Origin: Chaenocephalus aceratus
Lineage: Eukaryota > Chordata > Actinopteri > Perciformes > Channichthyidae
NCBI GenBank assembly: GCA_023974075.1
Contig: JAMFTG010000112.1
Span: 154,001 to 218,000 of the forward strand
Length of the DNA stretch: 64,000 bases
Direction: 5' to 3'
A model generated the notes under the pieces. It was given only the letters and a program-made list of their open reading frames with translations, made no database searches and had not been told where the DNA came from. Of the stretch, positions 8,931 to 19,655 are shown one piece after another; position 1 is the stretch's first letter, and the number at the start of each line of letters is the position of its first letter. The position numbers were made by a program, and so were the translations under genes.

Positions 8931-9560
8931 CACTCCCCCCTTCAAGACTCTCAGCTGGAACAGCGAGAGAGTAGTCGGCTGTGACATTGTCCTTGCCTGG
9001 GATGTGCTGAATGTTGAAGCGGAATGGTTGCAGTGCCAGGTACCACCGGGTAATCCTTCCATTTGTATCCTTCATCCTTCCCATCCACTGAAGCGCTTTA
9101 TGATCAGTCTCCAGGGTGAATTCTCTACCCAGGAGGTAATACCGGAGAGAGTCGAGGGCCCATTTGATAGCCAGTGCCTCATTTTCCACGGTTGAATACC
9201 TGACCTCCCTGGGGAACAGTTTCCGGCTGATGTAGGCCACTGGATGGCGGTCGTCTGATGACCCCTGGAGAAGCACAGCCCCCAGACCCCTATCAGAAGC
9301 ATCTGTTTGCATAAAATGTTCATCAAAGTTTGGACTGTAAAGAACAGGTTTCTTACTCAATGATCCCTGGATGTCGTGAAAAGCTGCCAAGGACTCCTCT
9401 GTCCACTGTATCTGATTTGAAGACCGGGATCCAGTCTGGTCTGTTAGTAGAGCTGCCCTGGCAGAGAATTGTGGTACAAAGCGGTGGTAGAAGCCTGCCA
9501 TGCCCAGAAAAGATCGGAGCTGCTTCCTTGTTTGTGGCACAGGACATGACTCGATGGCCT
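8931..9560 (-). pseudogene. Gmr1-like RNase H (unit 1)
   Basis: The frame at 8926-9540 encodes the RT connection (SFLGMAGFYHRFVPQFS) and RNase H with Asp in TDASDRGLGAVL, Glu in VENEALAIKWAL and Asp in LETDHKALQW, then HIPGKDNVTADYSLAV. All three carboxylates are present. The join to RT upstream is out of frame near 9560, where copy 2 has about 25 extra bases. Confidence 0.78.
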
Positions 9561-10963
9561 GAATCTTGCTGACCCAGATGGCCCAGGTACTCCGTCTCTG
9601 CAGCGGAAAAGATGCACTTCGATGGATTGATAGTCAGCCCCGCAGAGTAGAGGCGATCCAAGACAGTGTGCAGATGTTCCATGTGCTCCTCCCAGGTGGA
9701 GCTGTAAATGACAATGTCATCCAGATATGCTGCAGCAAAACCAGATAAATCACAAAGTACCTGATCCATAAGCCTCTGAAAAGTCGCTGGAGCACCATGC
9801 AGCCCAAATGGCATGACCGTGAACTGGAAAATACCTAATGGTGTCCTAAAGGCTGTCAGCTCCCTGGACCGCTCAGTCAGTGGAACCTGCCAGTAACCCT
9901 TGGAAAGATCTAATGTGGTTAAGTATTTGGCTTTTCCAAGCCGTTCAAGCAGTTCATCGATTCTTGGTGTTGGATAAGAATCAAACAGAGAAATTGAGTT
10001 CAGGTACCTAAAATCAATACAAAACCTAAGACTGCCATCCTTCTTTGGCACAAGGACCACTGGGTTGCACCACTCGCTTTTCGAAATCTCAATGATCCCC
10101 AGGGACAGCATCAGATCGACCTACTTTTTCAGTGATGCCAGCAGGCATTCCGGAATCCTGTAACTCAGCCGTCTCACAGAAGCACCTTCTCTAACCACAA
10201 TGTCATGCTCAACAATATCTGTTCTCCCAGGATTCTCCTGAAATAATTCTGACCTAAAGATTGTCCTCACCTGAAGCTGTTTGTCTTCTGAGAGGTGGCT
10301 GAGGTCATGGCTCACCGTAGCCCCCCCTGGAGATAGGTATTGCTCCTTCACTTCCTCTCGCACATCCCTGATGAGCATCACTCTTGCTTCTTGTTCAGGT
10401 CGCGGCACCCACTCTTTCAAGAGATTTATATGTAGTACTCTACTGGAGTGTGGCTTCCAGGGGTCGATACCTCATATGTTGTGGGCCCGAGTTGCTTCTT
10501 GATCTCAAATGGTCCCTGCCACTTTGCCAACAGCTTGCTGTTATCACTTGGGAGGAGAACAAGTACCTTTTGTCCTGGGTTGAAGGATCTTTGCCGAGCT
10601 GACCGATCATACCAGGACTTCTGCTGTTGCTGGGCCACTGCCATGTGAGATTGGGCAAGCTGACTCATTTTCTCCAATCGATCTCTCATCTGAACAACAT
10701 AGGATACAATGTTAAGAGAACCCTCCCTTGCCTTGTTTCCCTCCCAAATCTCCCTCAACAGTGAGAGAGGTCCTCGTACTTCATGTCCATACAAAAGTTC
10801 AAATGGAGAGAAACCAGTGGAGGCTTGGGGGTACTTCCCTATAAGCAAAGAGGAGGTATGGCAGCCACTGGTCCCAGTCTGTGCCACTGTTGTTGACAAA
10901 CTTCCGTAGCATCTGCTTCAGGGTTTGGTTGAAACGCTCAGTCAATCCATCAGTTTGGGGATG
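9561..10963 (-). pseudogene. Gmr1-like integrase C-terminus and reverse transcriptase (unit 1)
   Basis: Reading leftward from 10963, the stretch encodes the integrase tail (ERFNQTLKQML region, FELLYGHEVRGPL, SWYDRSARQRSFNPGQKVLVLLP), then a linker, then RT: IEISKSEWCNPVVLVPKKDG, SLRFCIDFRYLN, LTTLDLSKGYWQVPL, MPFGLHGAPATFQRLM and the catalytic YLDDIVIYS. Integrase and RT are in one coding run, which fixes the unusual domain order. Stops at 10121 and 10426 are breaks relative to copy 2. Confidence 0.8.
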
Positions 10964-12208
10964 CTATGGTGTGGTCTTCAGGCTCCGAATACCCAGCAAG
11001 TGATGCACCTGTTTCAGCAGAGTGGACATGAAGTTAGTTCCCTGATCAATTAATATTTCATGAGGGAAACCTACTCTTGAAAAGAAATGAACCAAACAGA
11101 AAGCAACTGATTTTGCTTTTATGGATTTCAATGGAAAGACTTCTGGGTACTTTGTGGCGTAATCTGTTATGACCAGCATGTACCGGTTTCCCCCCTTGCT
11201 CCTCTCAACAGGACCAACAATGTCAATCCCAAGGCGCTCAAATGGGGTGCCAATGATGGGTAAAGGCTGGAGGGGAGCTCTGGAGGGGGTTCTAGCAGAT
11301 GTTATTTGGCACTGAGGACAACTTCTGCAGAATTGAGTGACCTCTCTTCGCAGGCCAGGCCAGTGAAAATACCGTTGGATGCGAGCTATGGTTTTATGCA
11401 TACCCAGGTGGCCAGCCCAGGGAATAGAGTGCCCCAAAGAGAGAATGTCGTATCTAACTGCTTGGGGAACCACTAGCTGCAACACCGACCCCTGCTGACA
11501 GTAGAGAATGCAATTTTGCAGAACATACTCGTCTTTGTTGAAGTCCAGCTCAGCCCCTGGCTCTTTTTCCTTCGCCGTCTGAAAAAGAGAATCTAGGGAT
11601 AGATCAGCTTTCTGCATTTCCATGATATTGGCTGGCATTTGAAACTGTAAGGCTAAATCTGGCTCAGTGCTAGATGGTGGGTTCACAACTGTGTGTTGGA
11701 ACTTTTCCTGCCTCCTCTGTCTGCGAGTTTTCCGAGGTCTCCCGGATGTTGTGTCAAGCTCCTGATTGAAAAAAGGTAAAGCAGTCTCAGAGTGCTCATT
11801 TGGTGATTTTGCCTGTGCTCTAGTAACTACAACATTACATTTTTGGCTTTGCTTCCCCTCCAACAAATCAAAAAGCACTGGAAGATCTCGCCCCAGCACC
11901 GCTGGATAAGGCAAGTTATCAACAACCCCAATGTTCAAGAGGTAAGTTTGACCCTCTACTTTTATGTACAGGTCAGCTGTTGAATAGCTTTTCTCATCTC
12001 CATGCACACAATAGATTGGGATTGTGTCTCTTGTGCTAATAATGTTGGGTGGTACAAACTTCCGGCGTACAAGAATCTGACTACTCCCAGAATCCAGCAA
12101 GGCCTTGATAATCTGTCCATTAACTTCTATGAGTGTCATCTTAATAGACTGGTCATCCTTACGCACATGCTCAATATGAGGGCGAGGCACAAAGCACATT
12201 TGTGTCAT
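10964..12208 (-). pseudogene. Gmr1-like protease and integrase core (unit 1)
   Basis: This is a 414-codon frame. Protease comes first, with active site LLDSGSS and the flap-side ILG-type motif AVLGRDLPVL. Integrase follows with zinc-binding HH (GHSIPWAGHLGMH) and CC (CRSCPQCQ), and core Asp residues in LGIDIVGP and IDQGTNF. The frame stops at TAG (10964-10966), which falls on the Tyr of the conserved TTP-Y-HPQTDG block, just before the catalytic Glu. Copy 2 has the identical stop. Confidence 0.85.
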
Positions 12209-12213
12209 TTTGG

Positions 12214-12257
12214 CTGCACATAGGTTTTATATGGCTTTCTATTCCACAGAGATAACA
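12214..12257 (-). pseudogene. Gmr1-like gag zinc knuckle (unit 1)
   Basis: Read in the frame that overlaps the protease start, this encodes C-x2-C-x4-H-x4-C (CYLCGIESHIKPMC), a nucleic-acid-binding knuckle at the gag C-terminus. Confidence 0.75.
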
Positions 12258-13130
12258 AATTGGCTTTTTACCAAGAGGTTTAAATGGGCCGCTAGCTGAC
12301 TGCTTTTCCCACATGGAGGCTTACCCACACCAGAGGGTACCTCCTGATCGTACTGTCGAGCTGGTTTGTGTCGATCCTTTGAACTCCATGAGTTATAGCT
12401 CCATTGTTGTCCTTTATTACGGGCAGCAACAAAGACATCAGCCAGTCCAGCAGCCTCCATCGCCGATCCTGGGTCACGCTCTCGGATCCAGACTTGAAGC
12501 TCAGGGGACAACATTCTCAATTATTGCTCTAGTATGATTATTTCACCAATTTCATGTGTGGTTTACCTTTTGGTTGGATCCATTTCCCATAAAGTTCCTT
12601 GAGTCTTACATACAACTCCTTGGGGCTCTCGTCAGGGTTACACTCCAAGGAACGAAATCTTTGCCTGTAGGTCTCAGGGGTGATGTCATACTTAGAAAGA
12701 ATAGCAGATTTTACTTGGTCATAGTCAAGGGAATCATCAATGTCCATATGCACATAAGCACCTCAAGCTTTGCCAGTAAGCAATGGTAACAAGTGAAAAA
12801 CCCAATCTGCTTTCTGCCACCGGCATGCTATAGCAATCCGTTCAAATGTAATCAGAAAGTGTTCAATGTCATCATTGTTTGTTAATCTTTCCATTCTGGG
12901 CTCATGGTGTGTGCGAGACTGACCTGCAAGGTTTGGATGGGCAGCCATGGTAAAAAAAACTCAGCTTGCACCTGAGGATGGTTGCTGGTGGATGGTAAGA
13001 CTTCCACCTCCGATGGATCAGGGTCTGCGGACAGAGAATCTGGTACTGGAGATGTTCTGGCCTGAACTTCTAACTGCAAAAGCTGAAACTGCTGTCGCAT
13101 TGTTTCAAACCGCTGTTCCTATCTTGTAGT
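12239..13130 (-). pseudogene. Gmr1-like gag with SCAN-like capsid (unit 1)
   Basis: Pieces at 12763-12948, 12538-12753 and 12239-12520 form one gag frame interrupted by TGA (12763-12765) and small shifts. The middle piece reads TYRQRFRSLEC..ESPKELYVRLKELYGKW, resembling the vertebrate SCAN domain in helix pattern. Published work derives the SCAN domain from the capsid of Gmr1-like elements. The upstream piece (HFLITFERIAIA) is the N-terminal capsid. The protein would pack element RNA; this copy cannot. Confidence 0.72.
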
Positions 13131-13455
13131 TATCTCGCTCTGCTTTGCCGCTTGAGCCTCCGTCTGCCCCATATGAGCCTGAAGCAGGGCCACCAGGTCC
13201 GACATGGATGGCTCCTTACCTTCACCCTCAGTGCTTTCTCTACCTCTCCAGAGGCCCAATTGTCCTCCTCTTCACTACTGGCTTGCTTCTCCTGGACATT
13301 TGAAAGGCTTGTCGGTACTCCCGGTTTCCTTGTAATTCTCTCTCCACATCCCGGACGCTGCTGCTGCTTTTTTTTTTTTTTTTTTTTAAAGAAAAAGAAG
13401 GTGAAAAAAAAACACCTGTTGTCCTCCACTGAATTATCCCACCACTGCCACCAAT

Positions 13456-14043
13456 TGTCAGGGACCAAGAAGTAAGACAACAGGACACAGGAGTGGTTTA
13501 AATAAACTAGGGTTTTTATTTACCCAAAAACCCACAAAACATCATATAATAGCTAGGCCTATAAAAGAGGTCAACAGAAAATACCTCAAAGAAACATAAC
13601 AGGTGTAAACTCAACAAAACTGACCTCCTACAATGAAAACCCAAGGAACCTATTATAGTGGCTTGGCCAAACCAAGTTGAACCCCAAGGGATAATTACAG
13701 TCACATCATACACAAAGGACACTGACAAAACCCAAATCCCACTTTTGACATGGAAGCAGGTGGTTTGTCCAATCTATCCCTTTGCTGAACCAGGAAGTAA
13801 CCTCCCCCAATGGACATGGTAACTCAAGAGTCAAAGAATGTAATTAATACAAACAAATACTTGTGTATTAGCTGTGCTAAAATGTTTGAAGTAATGTCAG
13901 ATTACAATCAAATAAAGAGTTTACCATCTAGAGCAAATGTGTGGTGTTAATTGGCATGTTTTATTGTAGCTGCACTAAAGCAAAACTACTGAAGATGAGG
14001 ATGCAGTGTAGTTGGTTTACCCTGTGTGGCTGTGGCCATCACA
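13456..14043 (-). repeat. 5' LTR of Gmr1-like element (unit 1)
   Basis: This 588-bp LTR begins TGTGATGGCC and ends CCCTGACA on the minus strand. Immediately inside it, TGGTGGCAGTGGTGGG (about 13440-13454, minus strand) is in the position of a primer-binding site; the tRNA is not established. Near 13366-13387 a poly-T run precedes gag. Confidence 0.8.
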
Positions 14044-14752
14044 GCATGAAACACCACGTCACTACCGGGGTGCCTCCTGTCTAAGCCATGTTCCGGCGGT
14101 TGAACCCTTCTAAGCTGGCTGTAGCGAGGGCGGAGTTCGCAACCATGGAGCGCCTGGGCATTGTCCGCCGCTCCGACAGTCCTTGGGCTTCCCCCCTGCA
14201 CGTCGTCCCCAAACCGAACGGCGGATTCCGCTCGTGCGGGGATTACCGCCGACTCAACGACGCCACTACGCCTGACCGCTATCTGGTGCCGCACATTCAG
14301 GACTTTTCGGCGCATCTGGCCAGTACGGGGGTGTTTTCCAAGGTGAACCTGGTGCGTGGATACCACCAGGTGCCCATGCAACCCCTGGACATTCACATTC
14401 AAAGTGCAAGTTCGGGGTGTCGGACATCGATTTCCTGGGGCACCGAGTCACCAAGGGCGGTGTGACACCTCTGCCAGCGAAGGTGTAGGCTGTTGCGGCT
14501 TTTCCTCGCCCGCTCACAGCCCGGTCGCTCCGTGAGTTTCTGGGGATGGTGACTTTCTACCACCGTTTCATCGCCCGAGCCGCACACATCATGCGCCGCT
14601 GTATGAAGCGTTGAAAGGCAAGACCCCCGTCCAGGAGATCGACTGGACAGCAGAGGCGGACGGCGCGTTTGCTGAGGTCAAGACCGCGTTGGCTCAGGCG
14701 GCTTTGCTGGCACACCCATCATCTACGGCTCCCATCTCCATCACCACGGACG
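14044..14752 (+). pseudogene. CsRn1-like RT fragment (1b)
   Basis: The fingers and palm start are present (FATMERLGIVRRSDS, PKPNGGFRSCGDYRRLN, FSKVNLVRGYHQV). The sequence then jumps from the LDIH codons to the thumb (GCRTSISWG region, other frame). The YLDD catalytic block is missing, so the copy could never act as a reverse transcriptase. An in-frame TAG occurs near 14486. Confidence 0.75.
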
Positions 14753-14883
14753 TGTCGGACTACGCGGTCGGCACAGTGCACGAGCAGTGGGTGGAGGGCG
14801 CTCGGCGGCTGAAAAAAGGCGAGCGGCTGCCAAGCGCCCACCACCCACTGCTCGTGCACTAGGCCGACCGCGTAGTCCGACGC
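14753..14883. repeat. Foldback inverted repeat in RNase H (1b)
   Basis: This is the same foldback as at 5511-5641, with several mismatches between the arms and one extra A in the loop. Confidence 0.88.
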
Positions 14884-16233
14884 CTATTTCAGCCGCCAGC
14901 TGACGCAGAGAGAACGCAAATACAGCGCCTTTGACCCGGAGCTCCTCGGACTTTATTTGGCCGTGCGGCACTTCCGTTTCATGCTGGAAGACTGTGAATT
15001 TACGGCGTTTGTCGACCACAAGCCGCTCACCTTCGCCATGTCAAAAGTGGCGGAGCCATGGTCGGCACGTCAGCAGCGGCAGCTGTCCTACATATCGGAG
15101 TTCACTACGGACATTAAGCACGTGGCTGGCAAGTCGAACCTGGTTGCTGATTGCCTCTCCAGGGTCGTCATCGGTGCCGTCCAGTTGGGCCTGGACTATA
15201 CTCGCATGGCGGCGGACCAGGTCACAGATACCGGCATCCAGGCTCTGAAGGTGGGAGCGCTGGGCTGCGCTGGGCTGCGCTTGGAGGACGTGGTGTTCGG
15301 CGACGCGGGCATTACTCTCCTGTGTGACGTCTCTACGGGCCTGGCACGAACTGTCGTCCCTGCCATCTGGAGGCGTCCTGTGTTCGAGGCTGTGCCCGGC
15401 CTGTCACACCCCGGCGTTAAACCTTCGGTACATTTGGTTGCGGCGAAGTTCTTTTGGCAAGGACTGAAAACGGACGTGAGGACTTGGGCCAGGGAGTGCG
15501 TGGCTTGTCAACGCGCTAAGGTGCACCGCCACACGAAGGCCCCGTTGGAGTGTTTCCTAGTGCCTGAGAGGAGGTTTGATCACGTCAACATTGACCTGGT
15601 TGGTCCGTTGCCTTCCTCTCAGGGGTTTTCCTACCTCCTCACCATGGTGGACAGAACGACCCGTCCGCTCGTTTCGACATCAGCCGCAGACGTTGCTCGG
15701 GCCTTCATTGCAACGTGGGTGTGTCGTTTTGGCACCCCGTCAGACATTTCCTCAGACAGGGGCTCTCAGTTCACGTCCGAGCTCTGGAACGCTGTGGCAG
15801 GCGGTTTGGGGGTTAAGCTGCACAAGACTACCGCTTACCACCCTCAGGCTAACGGCCTCTGCGAGCGCTTCCATCGCTCCATGAAGGCGGCCCTCAAGGC
15901 CGGCCTTACGGACGGTAACTGGGTCGACAAGCTGCCCTGGGTGATGCTGGGCCTGAGGACCGCACCTAAGGAAGATCTGCAGTGTTCTACAGCGGAGATG
16001 GTCTACGGTCAGCCGCTGAGAGTTCCGGGGGATTTCCTCCAAATGCATCAGCTCCCTGGTCTGCCACGGCCCAGCGAGTTTTTCCCGCGTGACGCGGCGG
16101 AGGCTTTCGCTACAGTCCCGACTACTCAGCACAGTGCGCCAGGGTCTCAAGTTCCTGCGGAGCTACGCTCGGCTGGGCACGTCTTCATTCGTCACGACGC
16201 ACAAAGAGGCCCCCTGCAGCCCCCTTACGATTG
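14884..16233 (+). pseudogene. CsRn1-like RNase H end and integrase (1b)
   Basis: The frame from 14957 runs 425 codons. It holds the RNase H tail (AVRHFRFMLED, FVDHKPLTF), the integrase zinc finger (GLSHPGVKPSVH..CVACQRAK), the DDE core (NIDLVGPLP, SDRGSQFTSELW, YHPQANGLCERFH) and the C-terminal region (LPWVMLGLRTAPKEDLQ). All three catalytic residues are present. It stops at a TGA near 16232 where copies 2b and 3 read TGG. Confidence 0.8.
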
Positions 16234-16557
16234 ACCTTTCCGGGTTTTGGAACACGGTGAAAAACACATGGTGGTCGACATGGGCGGTAAGGCTGAGCAC
16301 GTCTCGGTTGACCGGGTGAAGGCTGCTCACTTGGACGTGGACCGGCCGGGGGTGCCGGCTCGGCCGCCGAGACGGGGCCGACCCCCGGCTTTGATTCCTG
16401 TCAGGGAGTGTGGACCTGTTGTTCCGGTCCCTCCTCTGTCAGGGGCCGCACGGACGGAGGTCGCTGTACCGACTCCGGTGCGCAGGTCTCGTGGGGGCAG
16501 GTGGATTGTTCCTCCCCGCCATACAGATTTTGTTTACATGTTAATTCTGGGGGGGCT

Positions 16558-16783
16558 TGTGTGGTGACACGTTATTGGACATAATTCACCTCTCGTATTG
16601 TGTTGCCACACGGACCCTTTAGTGGGAACACCTGTAGCATTAGATTCCATTCCTGCTAGCTCGTCAAGCAGAGCAGTTCATGTGATAACCCTCTGTTATT
16701 AATGGCTAATAAAGATTGGAACTCTGTTCTTAATACACCGCCTGCGACTCCCTTTTCCTGGCACTACAATACACAATATTACA
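16558..16783 (+). repeat. 3' LTR of CsRn1-like copy 1b
   Basis: A G-run polypurine tract (ctggggggg) precedes TGTGTGGTGACACG, and the LTR ends near ACAATATTACA. It contains AATAAA in taatggctaataaag. No matching 5' LTR exists in the window, so the ends are inferred from the polypurine tract and the TG/CA rule. Confidence 0.6.
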
Positions 16784-16882
16784 AATCAGTTCATAGTCAT
16801 CAGAAAATTAGCAGCCGGTGAATTAACTTTTATAAATGTATGTGTTAAAACAACCCATATTCAAGAAGCTTGTACTGTTCGG
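16784..16882. other. Flank between LTR and MITE, unit 1
   Basis: This short AT-rich flank is conserved in all units (caaccccatattcaagaagcttgta type). It ends in the MITE target duplication CTGTTCGG at 16875-16882. Confidence 0.5.
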
Positions 16883-17059
16883 TGTATGGCAGTTTGACAC
16901 TGAAGCTTCGAACGGAGCTTCAACCCTGGACTTCCTATTCCATAGAAGCAGTGCTTCGAAGCTTGCTTCAAATCACGTGACATATGACGTCCGAAGCAGC
17001 AACTGCTTCAAATCAAAGTGATTCGATGCTTCATTCAAAGCTTCATTTTGTCATCACTA
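16883..17059. mobile_element. hAT-type MITE, unit 1/2 junction
   Basis: This is a 177-bp element flanked by CTGTTCGG (16875-16882) and CTGTTCAG (17060-17067), an 8-bp target duplication with one change. The ends share ATGGCA/TG(A/C)CAT. The body is dense in GAAGC/GCTTC subterminal motifs such as gaagcttcgaa. It has no coding capacity. Confidence 0.72.
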
Positions 17060-17067
17060 CTGTTCAG

Positions 17068-17707
17068 TCTTAGTGCATCTTTACATTAAAAGTTTCATCA
17101 GACTACAATGTTAAATATAAGGCATATATTATAAACATGTAATCCAGTATGGCCACAGTCTACACTAGCATGTACACTTTGCATTCAAGTTGAGGAACTT
17201 TAAAGTTTCAAGTGCAGACATTGGGATAAGGAATCACATCTTTTAAGTTTAGTGCTCAATGTCTATCAATTGACTTGTACATTTAGTGGGAGCCCCTTAA
17301 AGTGATAAGATTTCACCACTTGAGCTAAACCTAAGAGTCACATTATAAAGAGTGCCACTGGTAAAGGTCAAAGTAAAAAGTCCAACTCAAAAGCAAACCC
17401 TGCATTGTTTTAAGAACCAGTGTGCCACATAAGCTGATATCTCACACTTTTGTAAATGTGCAATAGTTTAAACTAGAACTATTGAGACATTTGTTTTTGC
17501 TAAGGGGATTTTCACAATCTTTTGTCAGCGCTGTAAAGTATTAAGATACATTTTCCAAATTTGTTTTGTAAAGGAAACATTTTTAAATGCACACCTTTTA
17601 GACACTAGAGGGCACCAAGCTTACATCCACAAGCACTCATGCTTAGGCATTCACCATCCCACAATACAAGGTGAAGTAAAGACACAACCAGGTGGTAAAT
17701 TCATGTA
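17068..17707. other. AT-rich spacer downstream of gene copy 2
   Basis: This is a copy of 131-769. No gene is seen. Confidence 0.55.
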
Positions 17708-17713
17708 TTTATT
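17708..17713 (-). terminator. Polyadenylation signal, gene copy 2
   Basis: AATAAA on the minus strand, overlapping the exon-4 stop as in copy 1. Confidence 0.5.
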
Positions 17714-19508
17714 TAAAAAACGAAATATTCATCCGAGGACACCAGCTGCACCTGTAAGAACAAACACACATTAGTCACCAGGTTTAAGTTAATGTATAGA
17801 ACAGCAAGAAAGCGTGCACAGTACTCACCTGCTATTGTCCCCACTTTGGACTGACATGAAACCATTTGGCATTTATGTGAGCACTCGGACTTGAGGTTTG
17901 AGAGGAGCAACCTGAGGAAAGATGTAGGCCTGGGGTTCAGCCTGCCTCTGAGGGGCCACGTAGGCCCTGTTGGGAGCCTCGTAGGCCTGGTTCGTTGCGT
18001 GCCGCTGAGGGGCTACGTAGGCCTTCTTGGGCGTCTCGTAGGGCCTGTTGGGGGTCCTCTTGGGAGTCTCGTAGGGCCTGTTGGGGTCCTGTTGGGATTC
18101 TCGTAGGCCCTGTTGGGGGTCCTGTTGGGAGTCTCGTAGGCCCTGTTGGGGTCCTGTTGGGAGTCTCGTGGCCCTGTTGGGAGTCCTGTTGGGAGTCTCG
18201 TGGCCCTGTTGGGAGTCTCGTGGGCCCTGTTGTGGGCCCTGTTGGGAGTCCTGTTGGGAGTCCTGTTGGGAGTCCTGTTGGGAGTCCGTTGGGAGTCCTG
18301 TTGGGAGTCCTGTTGGGAGTCCTGTTGGGTCCTGTTGGGAGTCCTGTTGGGAGTCTCGTGGGCCCTGTTGGGAGTCTGCTGCTGGGGAGCATTGTAGGCC
18401 TTGTTGGGAGCATTGTAGGCCTTGTTGGGAGCTTCGTAGGCCTGGTTGTTGCTTGCCGCTGACGGGCCACGTAGGCCTTGATGGGAGTCTGGTAGGCCTG
18501 CTGGGGCTTCCTGACACTCACTTTCTCCTGCCCAGGAGCCTTCAGCCGTCTGATAGCATAGCCACCAAATTTATCAGAGATGATGTGGGTCTTGGTCGGG
18601 GCTAACTTCTTACCAGAGGTTCCCTCTCTGGACGATTTGGAGTCGTAGCTCGTTGAGTAACTGCGAGTTTTGAAGATGGGAGCATTTCCTACATTGGACT
18701 CAAGAGAAGTGCCATAACTTGAGGCCATGGAAGTAGCCTTGTAGCTTCCTTGGGCATTTCCTGCATTCCCTGAAAACAGTTTGTATGGGTTCACAACCTC
18801 AGTCTGGCTGGGGTTTTTAGGAGCTGAGGGACGGGAAGGTTTATCCGTTTTAGACACTAGCTTAGCGCGAACACTGGAGGAAGTTTTGGTCCGTGCAGGG
18901 GTTTGGTTTGGCTCAGGAGCGCCAGCACCAAACAGGCTGGAAGACTTCCCCTCGTCCTTGTTGCTGCTCTTACTCAGAGAACCGCTACCGACAATAGCGC
19001 CAGAAAGGCCATGATAACGCCGTTTAGGCACACGATTCAAGTTAGGTTTTGACACTGAGCTGCCCTGCACTAACCTGACTTTAGCCAAGCCACTTTTAGC
19101 TGGCTGTGAAACAGTTTGTGTGTAGCCACCAGTAGAAGGCCCCCAGCTAAAACGACTGCCCACAGCTGAAGGTATGTTTAAGTTTCTGCTTAGTCTGAGT
19201 CCATTCTGGAGATAGTTGACACCAGCTTCCCGATTATTTTGCCTGAAGCCAACATATGTGTTGTTGTTCTTACTCTGAGCTGCTAGAGAAAAAGAAGAAT
19301 ATTAAAGCCACAGTCATTCACAGCACTCAAGTGAAATGTTGTGCTTAGCTCACCTTTTGAAGCCCACAAACAGCGCACATGCTCTGCTTGAACCAAGACA
19401 ATAAGGACAATCCTGCACAGAAAATATGTAAACATCAGAGACACAGACAGCGAACAATTAACTTTGCATATCTGCAGAAACTTACCCCAAATGAACTCCA
19501 CAAGTCAT
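17713..19508 (-). pseudogene. Secreted Pro/Asn/Tyr repeat protein, copy 2 (frame-shifted)
   Basis: Exons are 19486-19508, 19354-19412, 17829-19282 and 17713-17751. The signal peptide (MTCGVHLG plus a hydrophobic stretch ending VLVQA) and the Ser/Lys-rich part match copy 1. The minisatellite carries several 1-2 base changes, so the frame passes from the Pro/Asn/Arg reading into Leu-Pro-Thr-Gly and Ser-Gln-Gln-Asp readings and stops at 17937 after SEAG; the predicted length is 475 residues. The ancestral C-terminal frame (QAYIFPQVAP, ending at 17873) is still open but is reached only from another frame. Function is unknown. Confidence 0.68.
18030..18380. repeat. Coding minisatellite, copy 2
   Basis: This is the same 33/21-bp family as copy 1, but disordered. 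It has a run of consecutive 12-bp sub-units (gtcctgttggga) near 18241-18330 and several single-base losses. It is the least regular of the five arrays. Confidence 0.85.
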
Positions 19509-19589
19509 AATTTCTCCCCTCTCTGTGTTCCAACACAGCAGTAAAGAACCAGTAGCCCCGAAGTGACTTGCTCTGCTTGTCTGAGCAGC

Positions 19590-19655
19590 AGAAAGGAGGC
19601 TTTATTGCAGCTTGCAGCCAATCAGGGCCTAATGAGCTGATTGTCTACAGGTGCT
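19590..19655 (-). promoter_or_regulatory. Putative promoter of gene copy 2
   Basis: TATA-like CAATAAA, inverted CCAAT and E-box CAGGTG (19648-19653) have the same spacing as in copy 1. Confidence 0.42.

Larger units (their letters stand above)
8048..14043 (-). mobile_element. Gmr1-like Ty3/gypsy retrotransposon, unit 1
   Basis: This is a complete-length minus-strand element with LTRs at 13456-14043 (5') and 8048-8930 (3'). It is inserted in CsRn1-like copy 1b with a 5-bp target duplication. Its internal order is gag, protease, integrase, reverse transcriptase, RNase H, so integrase precedes RT. In Ty3/gypsy elements this Ty1/copia-like order is the hallmark of the Gmr1 clade of deuterostomes. 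Several nonsense codons and frameshifts make it defective. Confidence 0.88.
14044..16783 (+). mobile_element. CsRn1-like copy 1b, right piece with 3' LTR
   Basis: This continues the element begun at 7786 after the Gmr1-like insertion: RT, RNase H, integrase, then the 3' LTR. It belongs to the lineage of copies 2b and 3, marked by a 15-bp in-frame loss in integrase (DRTTRPLVS, near 15664). A large part of the RT palm, including the YLDD motif, is deleted near 14397. Confidence 0.8.
1..16935. repeat. Tandem segmental-duplication unit 1
   Basis: This is the first of five related units. It contains the right part of the hAT MITE, gene copy 1 (minus strand), a SINE, CsRn1-like copy 1a, a satellite, and CsRn1-like copy 1b split by a Gmr1-like element. 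Order and sequence recur in the other units. The phase of the unit is arbitrary: position 1 matches position 16936 inside the MITE, so the true duplication breakpoint is not defined by this choice. Confidence 0.9.

Noticed and set aside
8048..14043. Endogenous retrovirus with envelope gene
   Set aside because: No env-like ORF lies after RNase H; the element goes directly to the polypurine tract and LTR.
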